Notes: generated from the letters alone by a model not told the origin. A DNA stretch of 64,000 nt from an uncultured Maricaulis sp. (GCF_947259345.1 NZ_CAMYLS010000007.1:124001-188000); one strand, 5' to 3'; positions 35,638 to 43,981 are shown, numbered from the stretch's first letter. Program-made: numbers and translations.

Positions 35638-35723
35638 GGCGGCCCGCCTCGCGCGGGCTGCCACCTGCCCTGGAGCCGCCCTCCTGTGTCGGCTCATGAC
35701 TGGACCGGTGCACGGCTCCAGGG
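35638..35723 (+). promoter_or_regulatory. Two stem-loops in the ahpC-ahpD gap
   Basis: Stem 1: GGCGGCCCGC / GCGGGCTGCC (10 bp, one G-U), 5-base loop, 35638-35662. Stem 2: CCCTGGAGCCG / CGGCTCCAGGG, a perfect 11 bp with a 34-base loop, 35668-35723. No T-run follows either. They may protect the ahpC 3' end or set the ahpC:ahpD ratio. Confidence 0.55.
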
Positions 35724-35768
35724 CGCTTCTCCCCCCCGATCACAGACCGCACCAGATGGGAGCGAATG

Positions 35769-36290
35769 ATGTCGCTTGACGCCTTGAAGAACGAATTGCC
35801 GGACTACGCCAAGGACCTGAAGCTGAACCTGTCCTCGCTTGGCCGTGAAACCGAACTCGACACGCAAAAGAAGTGGGGCTGCTTCCTCGCCTCTGCCCAT
35901 GCGGTCGGCGAGCCCAAGACCCTGGCGGCCATCAGCGCAGCCGCCGAATCCGAGCTGAGCCCGGAAGCCATCAATGCGGCCAAAGCCGCGTCGGCAATCA
36001 TGGGTATGAATAATGTCTATTACCGCTTCGTCCACCTGGCGAAGAACAAGGAATACGGCACGCTTCCGGCCAAGCTGCGGATGAATATCCTGGCCAATCC
36101 GGGCGTCGACAAGGCCGACTTCGAGCTGTGGTCGCTGGCCGTGTCCGCCATCAATGGCTGCGGCCTGTGCATTGACAGCCACGAAGCCGAGCTGCGCAAG
36201 CACGGCCTGACCACAAGCCAGATCCAGGCCGCCGTGAGGATCGCCGCCACGGTGAACGCAGTCGCGGCGGTTATCACGGCTGAAGGCTGA
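35769..36290 (+). CDS. ahpD: Alkyl hydroperoxidase AhpD
   Basis: A 173-residue all-helical AhpD that reduces oxidised AhpC. The active site [11 protein letters not shown] holds Cys131 and Cys134 with His138 and the proton-relay Glu; the start [22 protein letters not shown] is typical. ATG 35769 is chosen, with an adjacent ATG at 35766. It follows ahpC after 146 bp containing two stem-loops. A short TGCGG/CCGCA repeat and a GGGAGCG/CGCTCCC repeat lie just past its stop (36294-36338). Confidence 0.96.
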   Translation: MSLDALKNELPDYAKDLKLNLSSLGRETELDTQKKWGCFLASAHAVGEPKTLAAISAAAESELSPEAINAAKAASAIMGMNNVYYRFVHLAKNKEYGTLPAKLRMNILANPGVDKADFELWSLAVSAINGCGLCIDSHEAELRKHGLTTSQIQAAVRIAATVNAVAAVITAEG

Positions 36291-36383
36291 ATTGCGGGGT
36301 TTTCCGCAGTGCGGGAGCGTGACTGAAAATCCGCTCCCAAAATGCTGAAAAACTGCCTCAAAACCGGCTTTTGCACAGGCCAG

Positions 36384-36412
36384 TTGCATTAGAAAAAATA
36401 AGTCCGTATAAT
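36384..36412 (+). promoter_or_regulatory. Sigma-70-like promoter, probably leaderless
   Basis: TTGCAT at 36384-36389, a 17-bp A-rich spacer, then a perfect TATAAT at 36407-36412. The next gene's ATG begins at 36419, 7 bases after the -10 box, where transcription would be expected to start. Confidence 0.7.
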
Positions 36413-36418
36413 GAGTGT

Positions 36419-36721
36419 ATGTCGATGATAGATCATACACTCGATCCGCTGCCGAGGCGGACCACACGCACGGACCATGACGTCCGCGGCGGCCGTATCT
36501 GGTTCTCCCGCGAGACGATCAACAAGGCGCGCAGCTATGACGATGTGTCCTGGCTTCAGGTTTCCCGCACAGCCCAGATTGGCGTCGGCCTTGCGGCCGC
36601 CGGCCTTCTGCTCGGCATGGGCGGCGCCAGCTCCCTGCTGATCCTGTCCGGCGTTGCGGCCATTGCCATCAACATGCCGGCCCTGATCCTCAAGGCTGCC
36701 TACGCCGCCAAGGCGGGCTGA
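36419..36721 (+). CDS. Small membrane protein, probably translated from a leaderless mRNA
   Basis: A 100-residue protein of no recognised family. The hydrophilic N-terminal half (MSMIDHTLDPLPRRTTRTDHDVRGGRIWFSRE...) is followed by two membrane helices (about residues 50-66 and 70-92). There is no ribosome-binding site; a near-consensus promoter ends 6 bases before the ATG. A second in-frame ATG lies two codons in. Confidence 0.65.
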   Translation: MSMIDHTLDPLPRRTTRTDHDVRGGRIWFSRETINKARSYDDVSWLQVSRTAQIGVGLAAAGLLLGMGGASSLLILSGVAAIAINMPALILKAAYAAKAG

Positions 36722-36820
36722 GCGACACCACCCCCTAAAGATTGACCCCGACCGCGCACCCACTAGTGTGCGACCGCATCACCGCGTCGGCTCGACGCGC
36801 CTGGATCGGGGAGAGACTTC

Positions 36821-38095
36821 ATGGGCTGGTGGTTCAAGATCAAGCTGTGGCAGCGTGTGCTGGCGGCGCTGGTGCTGGGCGTCGCATTCGGACTGATCGC
36901 TTCCAACGTCATGGGGCAGGACGCGGCGACAAACTGGATCGACAGCTATATTCGCCCGGTCGGCCTGCTCTTCATCAACTTGATCCGCATGCTCATCGTG
37001 CCCTTGATCTTCACCACCCTGGTGGCCGGCGTCATCGCAATGGGCAAACCGTCGAAACTGGGTTCGCTCGGCCTCAAGACCATCGCCCTTTATCTCGTCA
37101 CCACCTTCTTCGCTAACGTGATCGGCCTCACCTTCGGTGCCTTCTTCCGCCCCGGCGCAGGCGTCAATCTCGAGGGTGTCGAAGCCGTCCCGGTCAGCAC
37201 CGATCCGCCTTCGGTGACCGAGCGCCTGCTCGAGATCGTCCCCACCAATCCCATCGCGGCCCTCGCGGACGGCGATGTGCTGGCGATTATCTTCTTCTCG
37301 CTCTTCCTGGGTGTGGCCATCCTGTCGACCGGTGCGGCCGGCAAGCCGCTGGGCGACCTGTTCAACTCGGCATCCGAAGTCGTTCTGAAAATTACCCATT
37401 ACGTGATGGAAGTGGCGCCTTTCGGGGTCTTCGCCCTGGTCAGCTACACCGCTGCCAGCCAGGGACTGGAAGCGCTACAAGCGATCCTGACCCTGATCGT
37501 AGCCGTTTATCTGGGCCTCATCGCGCATGCGGTGATCACCTACGGCATTCTTGTCCGCTTCGTGCTCAACCTGCCCCTGATTCGATTCTTCCGGGGCATG
37601 ACCGACCCGATTGCCGTCGCCTACTCCACGGCCTCCTCCTCGGCGACCCTGCCGGTCACCATTGCGGCGGCCTCGGATAATCTGGGCGTCAAAAAGTCAG
37701 TTGCCGGTTCGGTCCTGCCGCTGGGCGCCACTATCAATATGGACGGCACGGCGCTTTACCTCGGCATCCTGGCGCTCTTCACTGCGCAGGCCTTCGGTTA
37801 TGATCTGACCTTCATGAATTATGTGATGATCGCCTTTACGGCCGCGATTGTCTCGATCGGCGCCGCCGGCATCCCGTCAGCCTCGCTCTTCCTGCTGGCC
37901 ATCGTGCTCGAAACCTTCGGCGTGACACCGGAGCATACGGCGATCATTGTTGGCTTCATCCTGCCGGTTGACCGGATCATGGACATGGCCCGCACGGCCG
38001 TGAATGTGACCGGCGATGCCGCTGTCGCGACCGCTGTGGCCAAATGGGAAGGCGAGCTGGACGAGGAACGCTTCCGCAGCCCGGCTGTCATCTAG
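36821..38095 (+). CDS. Dicarboxylate/amino acid:cation symporter (DAACS family)
   Basis: A 424-residue secondary transporter of the GltP/DctA/GLT fold. Signatures: MLIVPLIFTTLVAGVIAMG near 62-80, the HP1 serine-rich loop AYSTASSSATLPVT near 265, NMDGTALY near 305 (Na+/substrate region), and the C-terminal GIPSASLFLLAIVLETFGV with DRIMDMARTAVNVTGD near 385. It imports glutamate, aspartate or C4-dicarboxylates with Na+ or H+; which one cannot be told. A terminator follows. Confidence 0.93.
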   Translation: MGWWFKIKLWQRVLAALVLGVAFGLIASNVMGQDAATNWIDSYIRPVGLLFINLIRMLIVPLIFTTLVAGVIAMGKPSKLGSLGLKTIALYLVTTFFANVIGLTFGAFFRPGAGVNLEGVEAVPVSTDPPSVTERLLEIVPTNPIAALADGDVLAIIFFSLFLGVAILSTGAAGKPLGDLFNSASEVVLKITHYVMEVAPFGVFALVSYTAASQGLEALQAILTLIVAVYLGLIAHAVITYGILVRFVLNLPLIRFFRGMTDPIAVAYSTASSSATLPVTIAAASDNLGVKKSVAGSVLPLGATINMDGTALYLGILALFTAQAFGYDLTFMNYVMIAFTAAIVSIGAAGIPSASLFLLAIVLETFGVTPEHTAIIVGFILPVDRIMDMARTAVNVTGDAAVATAVAKWEGELDEERFRSPAVI

Positions 38096-38126
38096 CAACT
38101 GCCATGCGTGTTTAACCGGATCAGAG

Positions 38127-38171
38127 CGGCCCTCCACCTGTCCTTCCAATGGCCAGATGGAGGGCCGTTTT
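38127..38171 (+). terminator. Rho-independent terminator after the symporter gene
   Basis: Stem CGGCCCTCCACCTG / CAGATGGAGGGCCG (one mismatch) with a 13-base loop, followed by TTTT. It ends 4 bases before the ATG of the glycosyltransferase relic. Confidence 0.85.
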
Positions 38172-38174
38172 GCC

Positions 38175-38348
38175 ATGAAGATTGCCATTCACACCTTCGG
38201 CACGCGCGGTGACGTCCAGCGCTGTCTCGCGCTCGCTCTGGTACTGCGCCGCGGGAATGGCTTTGCCAAAGCGGCCGATCCGGTTGAGCGCGATGCGGAA
38301 CGATGGGCCGGACGGGCGAGCGCTGGAAACGCGCCGAAATCAGGCTAG
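38175..38348 (+). pseudogene. N-terminal relic of a GT1/Glyco_transf_28 glycosyltransferase
   Basis: A 57-codon frame starting MKIAIHTFGTRGDVQRCLAL, the very characteristic first strand and loop of UDP-glycosyltransferases such as sterol glucosyltransferases (MKI.I.T.GTRGDVQP.LAL). After about 35 codons the similarity stops, and nothing downstream resembles the remaining ~370 residues. Best read as a deletion remnant; a recruited short peptide gene is less likely. It lies between the symporter terminator and four-cysteine gene B. Confidence 0.6.
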
Positions 38349-38382
38349 GCTGGAGCTTCGCGCGGATCGGGGAGTCGCCATC

Positions 38383-39003
38383 ATGAAACTGCATCATCGC
38401 CTGATCGAGCTTGTCGTGGCCGTGAGCGTGGTCGTCATCTCGCTCGCCTCCCTCTTCGTCGCGGTTTACCAGGGCATTGTCATGGACCGGACGATGAAAG
38501 CCTCGGTGATGCCGGTGGTCCAGGTCGACAGCGGCAATATCGATGATGACCGCGAGACCTGGGTGATGACGATCAACGTCAAGAATACCGGTCTCGGCCC
38601 GGCTGAAATCCGCTATTTCAACATGTATTGGAACGGCGAGATCATCCGTGACACCTCGGCGCTCATGGCGCGCTGCTGCCTGCCGGAAACCGTCCCGGCC
38701 GACGAGCGCCTGCCCTATGTGTATGACGCTTTCCGGGACGGTCAGCTGAGTCTCGTCTTCGACAATGTCCAGCGGCGCTTCCTCGCGCCCCAGGAGGATA
38801 TTGACTACATCGCCTTCGACCGACCGGATGCCGACACCCAGCCGCGCGGCCGGGCGCTCTGGGACGCGCTCGATGATGTGCGCCACGACATCACCTATGA
38901 GGTTTGCTACTGCTCGGTCTTTGATGATTGCTGGCGGGCCCGCTTCCCCGAGCATAGCCGCGAACCGGTCCGCCAATGCGTCGGACCGGACGAGGCGCGC
39001 TGA
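38383..39003 (+). CDS. Membrane-anchored four-cysteine protein (paralogue B)
   Basis: A 206-residue homologue of the 24648 protein. A single N-terminal membrane helix (about residues 8-28) is followed by KASVMPVVQVD, VKNTGLGPAEIRYFNMYWNGEIIR, and the C-terminal VCYCSVFDDCW with a fourth Cys 15 residues after the Trp-preceding Cys plus one. Cysteine spacing is the same as in paralogue A. It has an extra CC pair in ARCCLPE. CGGGGAG precedes the ATG. Function unknown; an exported disulfide-bonded domain is likely. Confidence 0.75.
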   Translation: MKLHHRLIELVVAVSVVVISLASLFVAVYQGIVMDRTMKASVMPVVQVDSGNIDDDRETWVMTINVKNTGLGPAEIRYFNMYWNGEIIRDTSALMARCCLPETVPADERLPYVYDAFRDGQLSLVFDNVQRRFLAPQEDIDYIAFDRPDADTQPRGRALWDALDDVRHDITYEVCYCSVFDDCWRARFPEHSREPVRQCVGPDEAR

Positions 39004-39034
39004 TCCAGCGCCGGTCCGCTGCCGTAAGAGCCGC

Positions 39035-39388
39035 ATGACCCGCACAGCCTCCCGCTTGACACTCGCTCTCATTCGCCTGGCTGCGCTTGCCGGCACAACC
39101 GGTCTGACCGGCCTGATCATCTGGGCGATCCAGTCCGATGATTTTGGCGCGGCTGGCGCCTGGCTGACAGGCCACCCTTGGGGAATGGTCACGCTTGGCG
39201 ACCTTTATTTCGGCTTCCTGATCGCGGCAATTTTCATCGCCAATATCGAGCGCGACTGGCGTTGGTCGCTTTTCTGGATCCTGCCCCTTCCCCTGTTGGG
39301 CAATGTCTGGGCAGGGCTGTGGCTGTGCCTCAGGGCCGGTCGAGTGTGGGATGCCCTGCACGGCAGGAATGCCGGTACAGCAAAATAA
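39035..39388 (+). CDS. Small polytopic membrane protein (DUF1475-like)
   Basis: A 117-residue protein with about three membrane helices. The block HPWGMVTLGDLYFGFLIAAIFI, then RDWRWSLFWILPLPLLGNVWAGLWLCLR, resembles DUF1475-type small membrane proteins (an assignment from memory). It begins 31 bp after four-cysteine gene B, paralleling the small membrane protein coupled to gene A, although the two small proteins are not obviously homologous. Confidence 0.6.
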   Translation: MTRTASRLTLALIRLAALAGTTGLTGLIIWAIQSDDFGAAGAWLTGHPWGMVTLGDLYFGFLIAAIFIANIERDWRWSLFWILPLPLLGNVWAGLWLCLRAGRVWDALHGRNAGTAK

Positions 39389-39759
39389 CCTCGGTTCACG
39401 TCATCCAGTTCCAGCCGAGCCGCGTATCTTTTTATGTCCCCGAGCGGCGCACGGGCTGACCCTCCAAACACCGTGCCCGCTCAACTCGCGCCGGTCCTGC
39501 CCGCCTCATGTCCCCGGCGGGCAGGTCGGCGCACCCACCGGGACAAGCCAATGCGAGACGTTACAGGCCCTCTTGAACACATCGAGCGGCCTCCCATATT
39601 CAGGCCACATTCATTGGATACGCCGAGAAGACAGTTTGAGGCGTGTTTTACTTGTCTTAACGATAAACCCGCTTCAAAGGCCGCCGGTAGGGTCCCGTTA
39701 ACGGACTCGGCGCTCAAATCAGTACGCGTAAGCACGGGCAATTCCGCCCCGAGGACATC
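39389..39759. other. 371-bp gap with no gene recognised
   Basis: No open frame with a plausible start, ribosome-binding site and alphaproteobacterial codon use was found on either strand. There are GC-rich short repeats (CCCGCC...GGCGGG around 39498-39525) and an AT-richer part at 39600-39680 that could hold the promoter of the next small gene. Confidence 0.5.
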
Positions 39760-39951
39760 ATGGCCAAGGCACAATTCGCAATCAGCATGCTCGCCAAGAC
39801 AGCCCTACTGTGGCTGACGGCAGCGCTGATCTTTGCGTCCCTGTTCGGCGCCATGCTCTCGGCCCGCCCGGACCGCCCCGGCCTGCGCTTCACGAGCTCT
39901 GACTCGGTCATGCTTGCCAGCGAAGCCGACGCCGTCGCCGAGACGCGCTGA
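39760..39951 (+). CDS. 63-residue membrane protein, unknown
   Basis: One membrane helix (about residues 13-34, KTALLWLTAALIFASLFGAM) followed by a polar tail that ends ADAVAETR. CGAGGACATC precedes the ATG. Lies upstream of ffh. No family recognised. Confidence 0.5.
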   Translation: MAKAQFAISMLAKTALLWLTAALIFASLFGAMLSARPDRPGLRFTSSDSVMLASEADAVAETR

Positions 39952-39977
39952 CGGACCGTTGGCCTCACGCGCGCGGC

Positions 39978-40006
39978 TTGACTCTTTTCCGCACGACACG
40001 TACTAG
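39978..40006 (+). promoter_or_regulatory. Candidate promoter of the ffh operon
   Basis: TTGACT, 17-bp spacer, TACTAG. The -35 box is 5/6 of consensus, the -10 box only 3/6, but the CTAG core is close to the alphaproteobacterial -10 form. It lies about 150 bases ahead of ffh. Confidence 0.4.
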
Positions 40007-40154
40007 CCCCGCTTCATCTTGCAAGCATCACGCTTGTCTTACCGGCACATCCGCACCAACTGGTCGGGGGAGGTCGGCGAGAACCCTGCTCGGCGAAGGT
40101 TTCGCTCAGCGGGGCTGCTTTGCTTTGTGATGATGGCGACGGATTGAGGTTTTG

Positions 40155-41705
40155 ATGTTCGACACTCTGACAGAACGACTTGGCGGCGTTTTCGACAAGC
40201 TCACCGGCCGTGGTGTGCTGTCCGAAAAGGATGTCGATGCGGCGCTGCGCGAAATCCGCGTTGCCTTGCTCGAGGCCGATGTCGCTCTGGACGTTGTGAA
40301 GGCCGCGACCAAGCAGATCCGCGAGCGCGCTGTCGGTGAAGATGTCATCCGCGCGGTCTCGCCGGGCCAGCAAGTCATCAAGATTGTCCATGACGCCCTG
40401 GTCGACCTTCTGGGCGGTGACGGCGAACCGGTCGGCCTGTCCCTGGACGGCGAACCGCCGGTCGCCATCCTGATGGCCGGCCTGCAGGGCTCCGGTAAAA
40501 CGACAACTTCGGCCAAGCTCGCCAAGCGCATCCAGGAGATGCACAAGAAGAAGGTCCTGCTGGCCTCACTCGACACCCGTCGCCCGGCGGCCATGGAACA
40601 GCTGCAGCAGCTGGCCGGCCAGATCAATGTCGCCTTCCTGCCGATTGTTCCCAATCAGCGCGCCGTTGACATTGCCAAGCGCGCGATGAGCGCCGGCCGC
40701 CTGCAGGGCTTTGACGTCGTCATCCTCGATACCGCCGGCCGCACCTCGATCGACGAAGACATGATGGCCGAGGCGCACGAGATCGCCCGCGTCACCAATC
40801 CGCACGAGACCCTGCTGGTCGCCGATGCCCTGACCGGTCAGGACGCCGTCGAGACCGCCCGCCGCTTCCATGAGCGCCTGCCGCTCTCCGGCCTCGTTCT
40901 GACACGGATGGATGGCGATGGCCGTGGCGGCGCTGCGCTGTCGATGCGCCATGTCACCGGCCTGCCGATCAAATTCCTTGGCGTCTCGGAAAAGCCCGAC
41001 GGGCTCGACGCCTTCGACGCCAAGCGTGTTGCCGGCCGCATCCTGGGTCGCGGTGACATCATCTCGCTGGTCGAGAAAGCCGCCCAGAATGTCGATGAGG
41101 AAAAAGCCGCCCGCATGGCCAGGAAAATGGCCAAGGGCAAGTTTGATCTCGACGATCTGCGTGAGCAGTTCAGCCAGCTCAAAACCATGGGCGGCCTCGG
41201 CGGGATCATGGGCATGCTCCCGGGCATGAACAAGAAGATGCAGGCCCAGGCGGCCGCGGCCGGCATGGACGACAAGATGCTGACCCGCCAGGAAGCCATC
41301 ATCCAGTCGATGACGCGCCAGGAGCGCGCCAAGCCGGAAATCCTCAAGGCCAGCCGCAAGAAGCGCATCGCCGCCGGTTCCGGCGTCACCGTCGCCGATG
41401 TCAACAAGCTGCTCAAAATGCACCGCCAGATGGCGGACATGATGAAGAAGGTCTCCAAGGGTGGCCGCGGCGGTCTGGCCGGCATGATGGGTGGAATGCC
41501 CGGTGGCATGCCGCCCGGCATGAAGGGTATGAACCCGGCCGATATGGGCAAGGCCACCCAGGACCTGCTCGGTGGCAAGGCACCGTCCGGCGCGCAACTG
41601 CCCGGCCTTGGAAATTCAAGCACCAGCAAGCCGGCGAGCCTGCCGGGTTTGGGCGGCGCGCCGCTCGGTCCGGACGGGTTGCCCCTCGGTTTGCCGAAGA
41701 AATGA
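40155..41705 (+). CDS. ffh: Signal recognition particle protein Ffh
   Basis: A 516-residue SRP GTPase. The N domain precedes G1 GLQGSGKTTT (109-118), G2/G3 regions DTRRPAAMEQL and DTAGRTSIDEDMM, G4 TRMDGDGRGG, and GVSEKPDGLDAFD. The C-terminal M domain includes the signal-sequence groove (GGLGGIMGMLPGMNKKM) and the RNA-binding SRKKRIAAGSG; an unusually long Met/Gly/Pro tail follows. It binds signal sequences and 4.5S RNA and docks on FtsY. ATG 40155 is preferred to TTG 40152. Heads the rpsP-rimM-trmD-rplS operon. Confidence 0.97.
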   Translation: MFDTLTERLGGVFDKLTGRGVLSEKDVDAALREIRVALLEADVALDVVKAATKQIRERAVGEDVIRAVSPGQQVIKIVHDALVDLLGGDGEPVGLSLDGEPPVAILMAGLQGSGKTTTSAKLAKRIQEMHKKKVLLASLDTRRPAAMEQLQQLAGQINVAFLPIVPNQRAVDIAKRAMSAGRLQGFDVVILDTAGRTSIDEDMMAEAHEIARVTNPHETLLVADALTGQDAVETARRFHERLPLSGLVLTRMDGDGRGGAALSMRHVTGLPIKFLGVSEKPDGLDAFDAKRVAGRILGRGDIISLVEKAAQNVDEEKAARMARKMAKGKFDLDDLREQFSQLKTMGGLGGIMGMLPGMNKKMQAQAAAAGMDDKMLTRQEAIIQSMTRQERAKPEILKASRKKRIAAGSGVTVADVNKLLKMHRQMADMMKKVSKGGRGGLAGMMGGMPGGMPPGMKGMNPADMGKATQDLLGGKAPSGAQLPGLGNSSTSKPASLPGLGGAPLGPDGLPLGLPKK

Positions 41706-42127
41706 TCCGCGCGCTCGTCATAACCCTGCTCCTGGCCAGTGGCTCCGCGATAGCCGACGACTGGGCGGATGAGCTAAGCGCGACGACCCGGGTCGAGCCC
41801 TCATATCCCTATCTCGCCGCAGCGATGGGCATGACCGCCGTGTGCCGGGCGTCCTACGGAATTGATGATGTTGGGCGCGCCTTTGATGTTTGCGTGGCCT
41901 GCAATACAGGCCTGGAACGACCAACGCCGCCACGCGCGCAGGCCTTGGCGTCACAACAATTCGTGCAGGCTGTCGAAGTCGCCATCAGCCAATGGACCTA
42001 CTCAGTCGATCTGGCTGGCTATATTGGCGTGCGCACCGAAATTCGGTTTTTGCTCGCAGACCAAAGCCCGGATCTCCTGCCGGACCCACCCGGAATGGAT
42101 GAGTGCCGCGGCCCTCAAATCACCTGA
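41702..42127 (+). CDS. Periplasmic protein with TonB C-terminal-like domain
   Basis: A 141-residue protein with a signal peptide (cleavage near AIA-DD, residue 19). The body has VEPSYPYLAAAMGMTAVCRASYGIDDVGRAFDVCV and later VQAVEVAISQWTYSVDLAGYIGVRTEIRFLL, the YP..A...G....V.Y.ID..G and W.Y....G pattern of TonB C-terminal domains, with cysteines added. No membrane anchor or proline linker, so not a working TonB. It overlaps the ffh stop by 4 bp (ATGA), so it is coupled to ffh and precedes rpsP. Function unknown. Confidence 0.65.
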   Translation: MIRALVITLLLASGSAIADDWADELSATTRVEPSYPYLAAAMGMTAVCRASYGIDDVGRAFDVCVACNTGLERPTPPRAQALASQQFVQAVEVAISQWTYSVDLAGYIGVRTEIRFLLADQSPDLLPDPPGMDECRGPQIT

Positions 42128-42158
42128 TCTCCCCATACGACTCTAGAAGGAATACCTC

Positions 42159-42629
42159 ATGTCTCTGAAAATCCGTCTCGCCCGTGGTGGCGCCAAGAAA
42201 CGTCCTTACTACCGCATCGTCGTTGCTGACAGCCGTTCGCCGCGCGATGGCCGCTTCATCGAAAAGATCGGTTCCTACAACCCGATGCTGCCGAAAGACG
42301 GTCAGCGCGTCGAGCTGGACATGGAAAAAGTGAAGGCCTGGCTCGCCAAGGGCGCCAAGCCGACCGATCGCGTGGGTCGCTTCATCCACGACATCGAAGC
42401 CGAGACCTGGAAGTGGGAAGCCGGCAATAACCCGAAGAAGGGTGAGCCGGGCCAGAAAGCCAAGGAACTCGCTGCCGAAAAGGCGGAGAAGGAAGCCGAG
42501 CGCAAGGCTGCTGCCGAAGAAGCCAAGGCCGCTGCCGAGGCACCTGCCGCTGAAGAAGCACCGGCCGAGGAAGCCGCTGCTGAAGCCCCGGCTGAAGACG
42601 CTGCTGCTGAAGAAGAAAAGTCCGAATAG
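42159..42629 (+). CDS. rpsP: 30S ribosomal protein S16 with acidic Ala/Glu-rich tail
   Basis: Residues 1-85 are typical S16: [42 protein letters not shown], then [17 protein letters not shown]. Residues 95-156 form an Ala/Glu/Lys-rich extension which becomes wholly acidic at the end. Many alphaproteobacterial S16 proteins carry such tails. GAAGGAATACCTC before the ATG is the ribosome-binding site. A GC-rich hairpin follows before rimM. Confidence 0.96.
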   Translation: MSLKIRLARGGAKKRPYYRIVVADSRSPRDGRFIEKIGSYNPMLPKDGQRVELDMEKVKAWLAKGAKPTDRVGRFIHDIEAETWKWEAGNNPKKGEPGQKAKELAAEKAEKEAERKAAAEEAKAAAEAPAAEEAPAEEAAAEAPAEDAAAEEEKSE

Positions 42630-42645
42630 GATTTTTCCCGTGATT

Positions 42646-42669
42646 GGCCCCCTCCGCACGGAGGGGGCC
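42646..42669 (+). promoter_or_regulatory. GC-rich hairpin between rpsP and rimM
   Basis: GGCCCCCTCCG-CA-CGGAGGGGGCC: perfect 11-bp arms. No T-run follows, so it is not a classical terminator. It may trim or stabilise mRNA to separate abundant rpsP from low-level rimM and trmD. Confidence 0.6.
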
Positions 42670-42690
42670 GCTCCGACCGGACATCGCCCC

Positions 42691-43248
42691 ATGACCACGC
42701 CCGCCGACGATCTCGTCTTCATTGCCGCCCTCGCCGGGGCACATGGCGTGAAGGGCGAATGCAAGGCCAAGAGCTTTGCCGGCAATCCGGCCGATGCCTT
42801 CACCTATGGCCCCTTTCTGGATGCCGACGGCAAGCCCTTCCTGACCCCGAAATCCGCGCGTCCGGTCAAGGACGGCTTCATTGTCCGCTTTGCCGAACCG
42901 CTCGACCGCGACCAGGCCCAGGCGCTCAAAGGCACGCGCCTCTACGTCCCGCGCGCGGCCCTGCCGGCGCTCGAGGATGACGAATTCTACCATGCCGACC
43001 TCTTGGGTCTGAAAGTCCAGGCGCTCGACGGTGCTCCCATGGGCACGCTCAAGGCGGTCCATGATTTCGGCTCCGGCGACCTGCTGGAGATAGCCGGCAC
43101 GCCCGACCGCAACGGCAGCTGGATGCTCCCCTTCACCCGCGAATTCGTGCCGCATGTCTCGATTGCCGACGGTGTGGTGACCATCGATCCGCCGGAAGAT
43201 GTCGGTTCGAAGGCTGAGGAAGAGGCGGGCGGAGCGTCGGATGATTGA
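42691..43248 (+). CDS. rimM: Ribosome maturation factor RimM
   Basis: A 185-residue 16S processing factor that binds S19 and assists 30S head assembly. The N-terminal beta-barrel has [18 protein letters not shown]; the PRC-barrel half has [35 protein letters not shown] and [15 protein letters not shown] short acidic tail ends the protein. Its last 8 bp overlap the trmD start. Confidence 0.95.
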   Translation: MTTPADDLVFIAALAGAHGVKGECKAKSFAGNPADAFTYGPFLDADGKPFLTPKSARPVKDGFIVRFAEPLDRDQAQALKGTRLYVPRAALPALEDDEFYHADLLGLKVQALDGAPMGTLKAVHDFGSGDLLEIAGTPDRNGSWMLPFTREFVPHVSIADGVVTIDPPEDVGSKAEEEAGGASDD

Positions 43249-43981
43249 CGCCACCAGCCCTTCCCTGCCTTGGACCGCGACCGCGCTCACCCTCTTCCCG
43301 GATGCCTTTCCGGGACCCTTGGGTGTTTCGCTGATTGCAACAGCTGCGAATCATGGGTTGTGGGCGCTTGAAACTGTGGACATCCGGGATTTTTCCCGTC
43401 ATAAGCACCGCTCCGTGGACGACACCCCAGCTGGCGGAGGCGCCGGTATGGTGCTCAGGCCGGATGTCGCGACGGAGGCGATTGATGCGGTGCAGTCTCG
43501 CTGGCAAGGCGGGAAACGACCGTTGATCTATTTGACGCCGCGCGGAAAACCGCTGACCCAGTCCCGGGTTCGGGAATGGGCGACGGGTCCGGGCGTTGTC
43601 GTGTTTTGCGGACGCTTCGAAGGCCTCGACCAGAGGGTGATCGAAAGCCGCGAGATGGAAGAGGTCAGTGTTGGCGATGCCGTGCTGGCCGGGGGCGAAG
43701 CGCCCGCGCAGGTTCTCATCGAGGCCTGTGTGAGACTTCTCCCCGGCGTGCTGGGCGACCCGATGTCGGCCGAGGATGAAAGTTTCGAGGGTGATCTCCT
43801 CGAATATCCTCACTACACGCGACCGCGCGTGTTTGAGGATCGGGAGATCCCGGAGGTCCTGTTGTCGGGGCATCATGGTCGCATCGCGGCGTGGCGCCAG
43901 GAGCAGGCTGAGGAAATTACGAAGGCGCGTCGCCCCGACCTCTGGACGAGGTACAAGGCCCGCAAGGAGAATGCACGATGA
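43241..43981 (+). CDS. trmD: tRNA (guanine-N1)-methyltransferase TrmD
   Basis: A 246-residue SPOUT enzyme making m1G37 in tRNA, which prevents +1 frameshifts. Motifs: [34 protein letters not shown], the trefoil-knot [29 protein letters not shown] and [10 protein letters not shown]. The start at 43241 overlaps rimM by 8 bp. The stop overlaps rplS (ATGA). Confidence 0.96.
   Translation: MIDATSPSLPWTATALTLFPDAFPGPLGVSLIATAANHGLWALETVDIRDFSRHKHRSVDDTPAGGGAGMVLRPDVATEAIDAVQSRWQGGKRPLIYLTPRGKPLTQSRVREWATGPGVVVFCGRFEGLDQRVIESREMEEVSVGDAVLAGGEAPAQVLIEACVRLLPGVLGDPMSAEDESFEGDLLEYPHYTRPRVFEDREIPEVLLSGHHGRIAAWRQEQAEEITKARRPDLWTRYKARKENAR

Noticed and set aside
38096-38382. Possible extended N-terminus of four-cysteine protein B from an upstream start at 38182
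   Set aside because: The upstream codons overlap the glycosyltransferase relic in another frame and show no homology to paralogue A; CGGGGAG before 38383 decides the start.
39646-39661. Possible CtrA site (TTTT-N7-TTAAC)
   Set aside because: Only the second half matches TTAA-N7-TTAAC; the first half has two mismatches, so it is no better than chance in an AT-rich patch.
40020-40154. Possible 4.5S (SRP) RNA ahead of ffh
   Set aside because: The region lacks the conserved GGAAGGAAGCAGCC-type loop of SRP RNA and does not fold into a long hairpin by eye.
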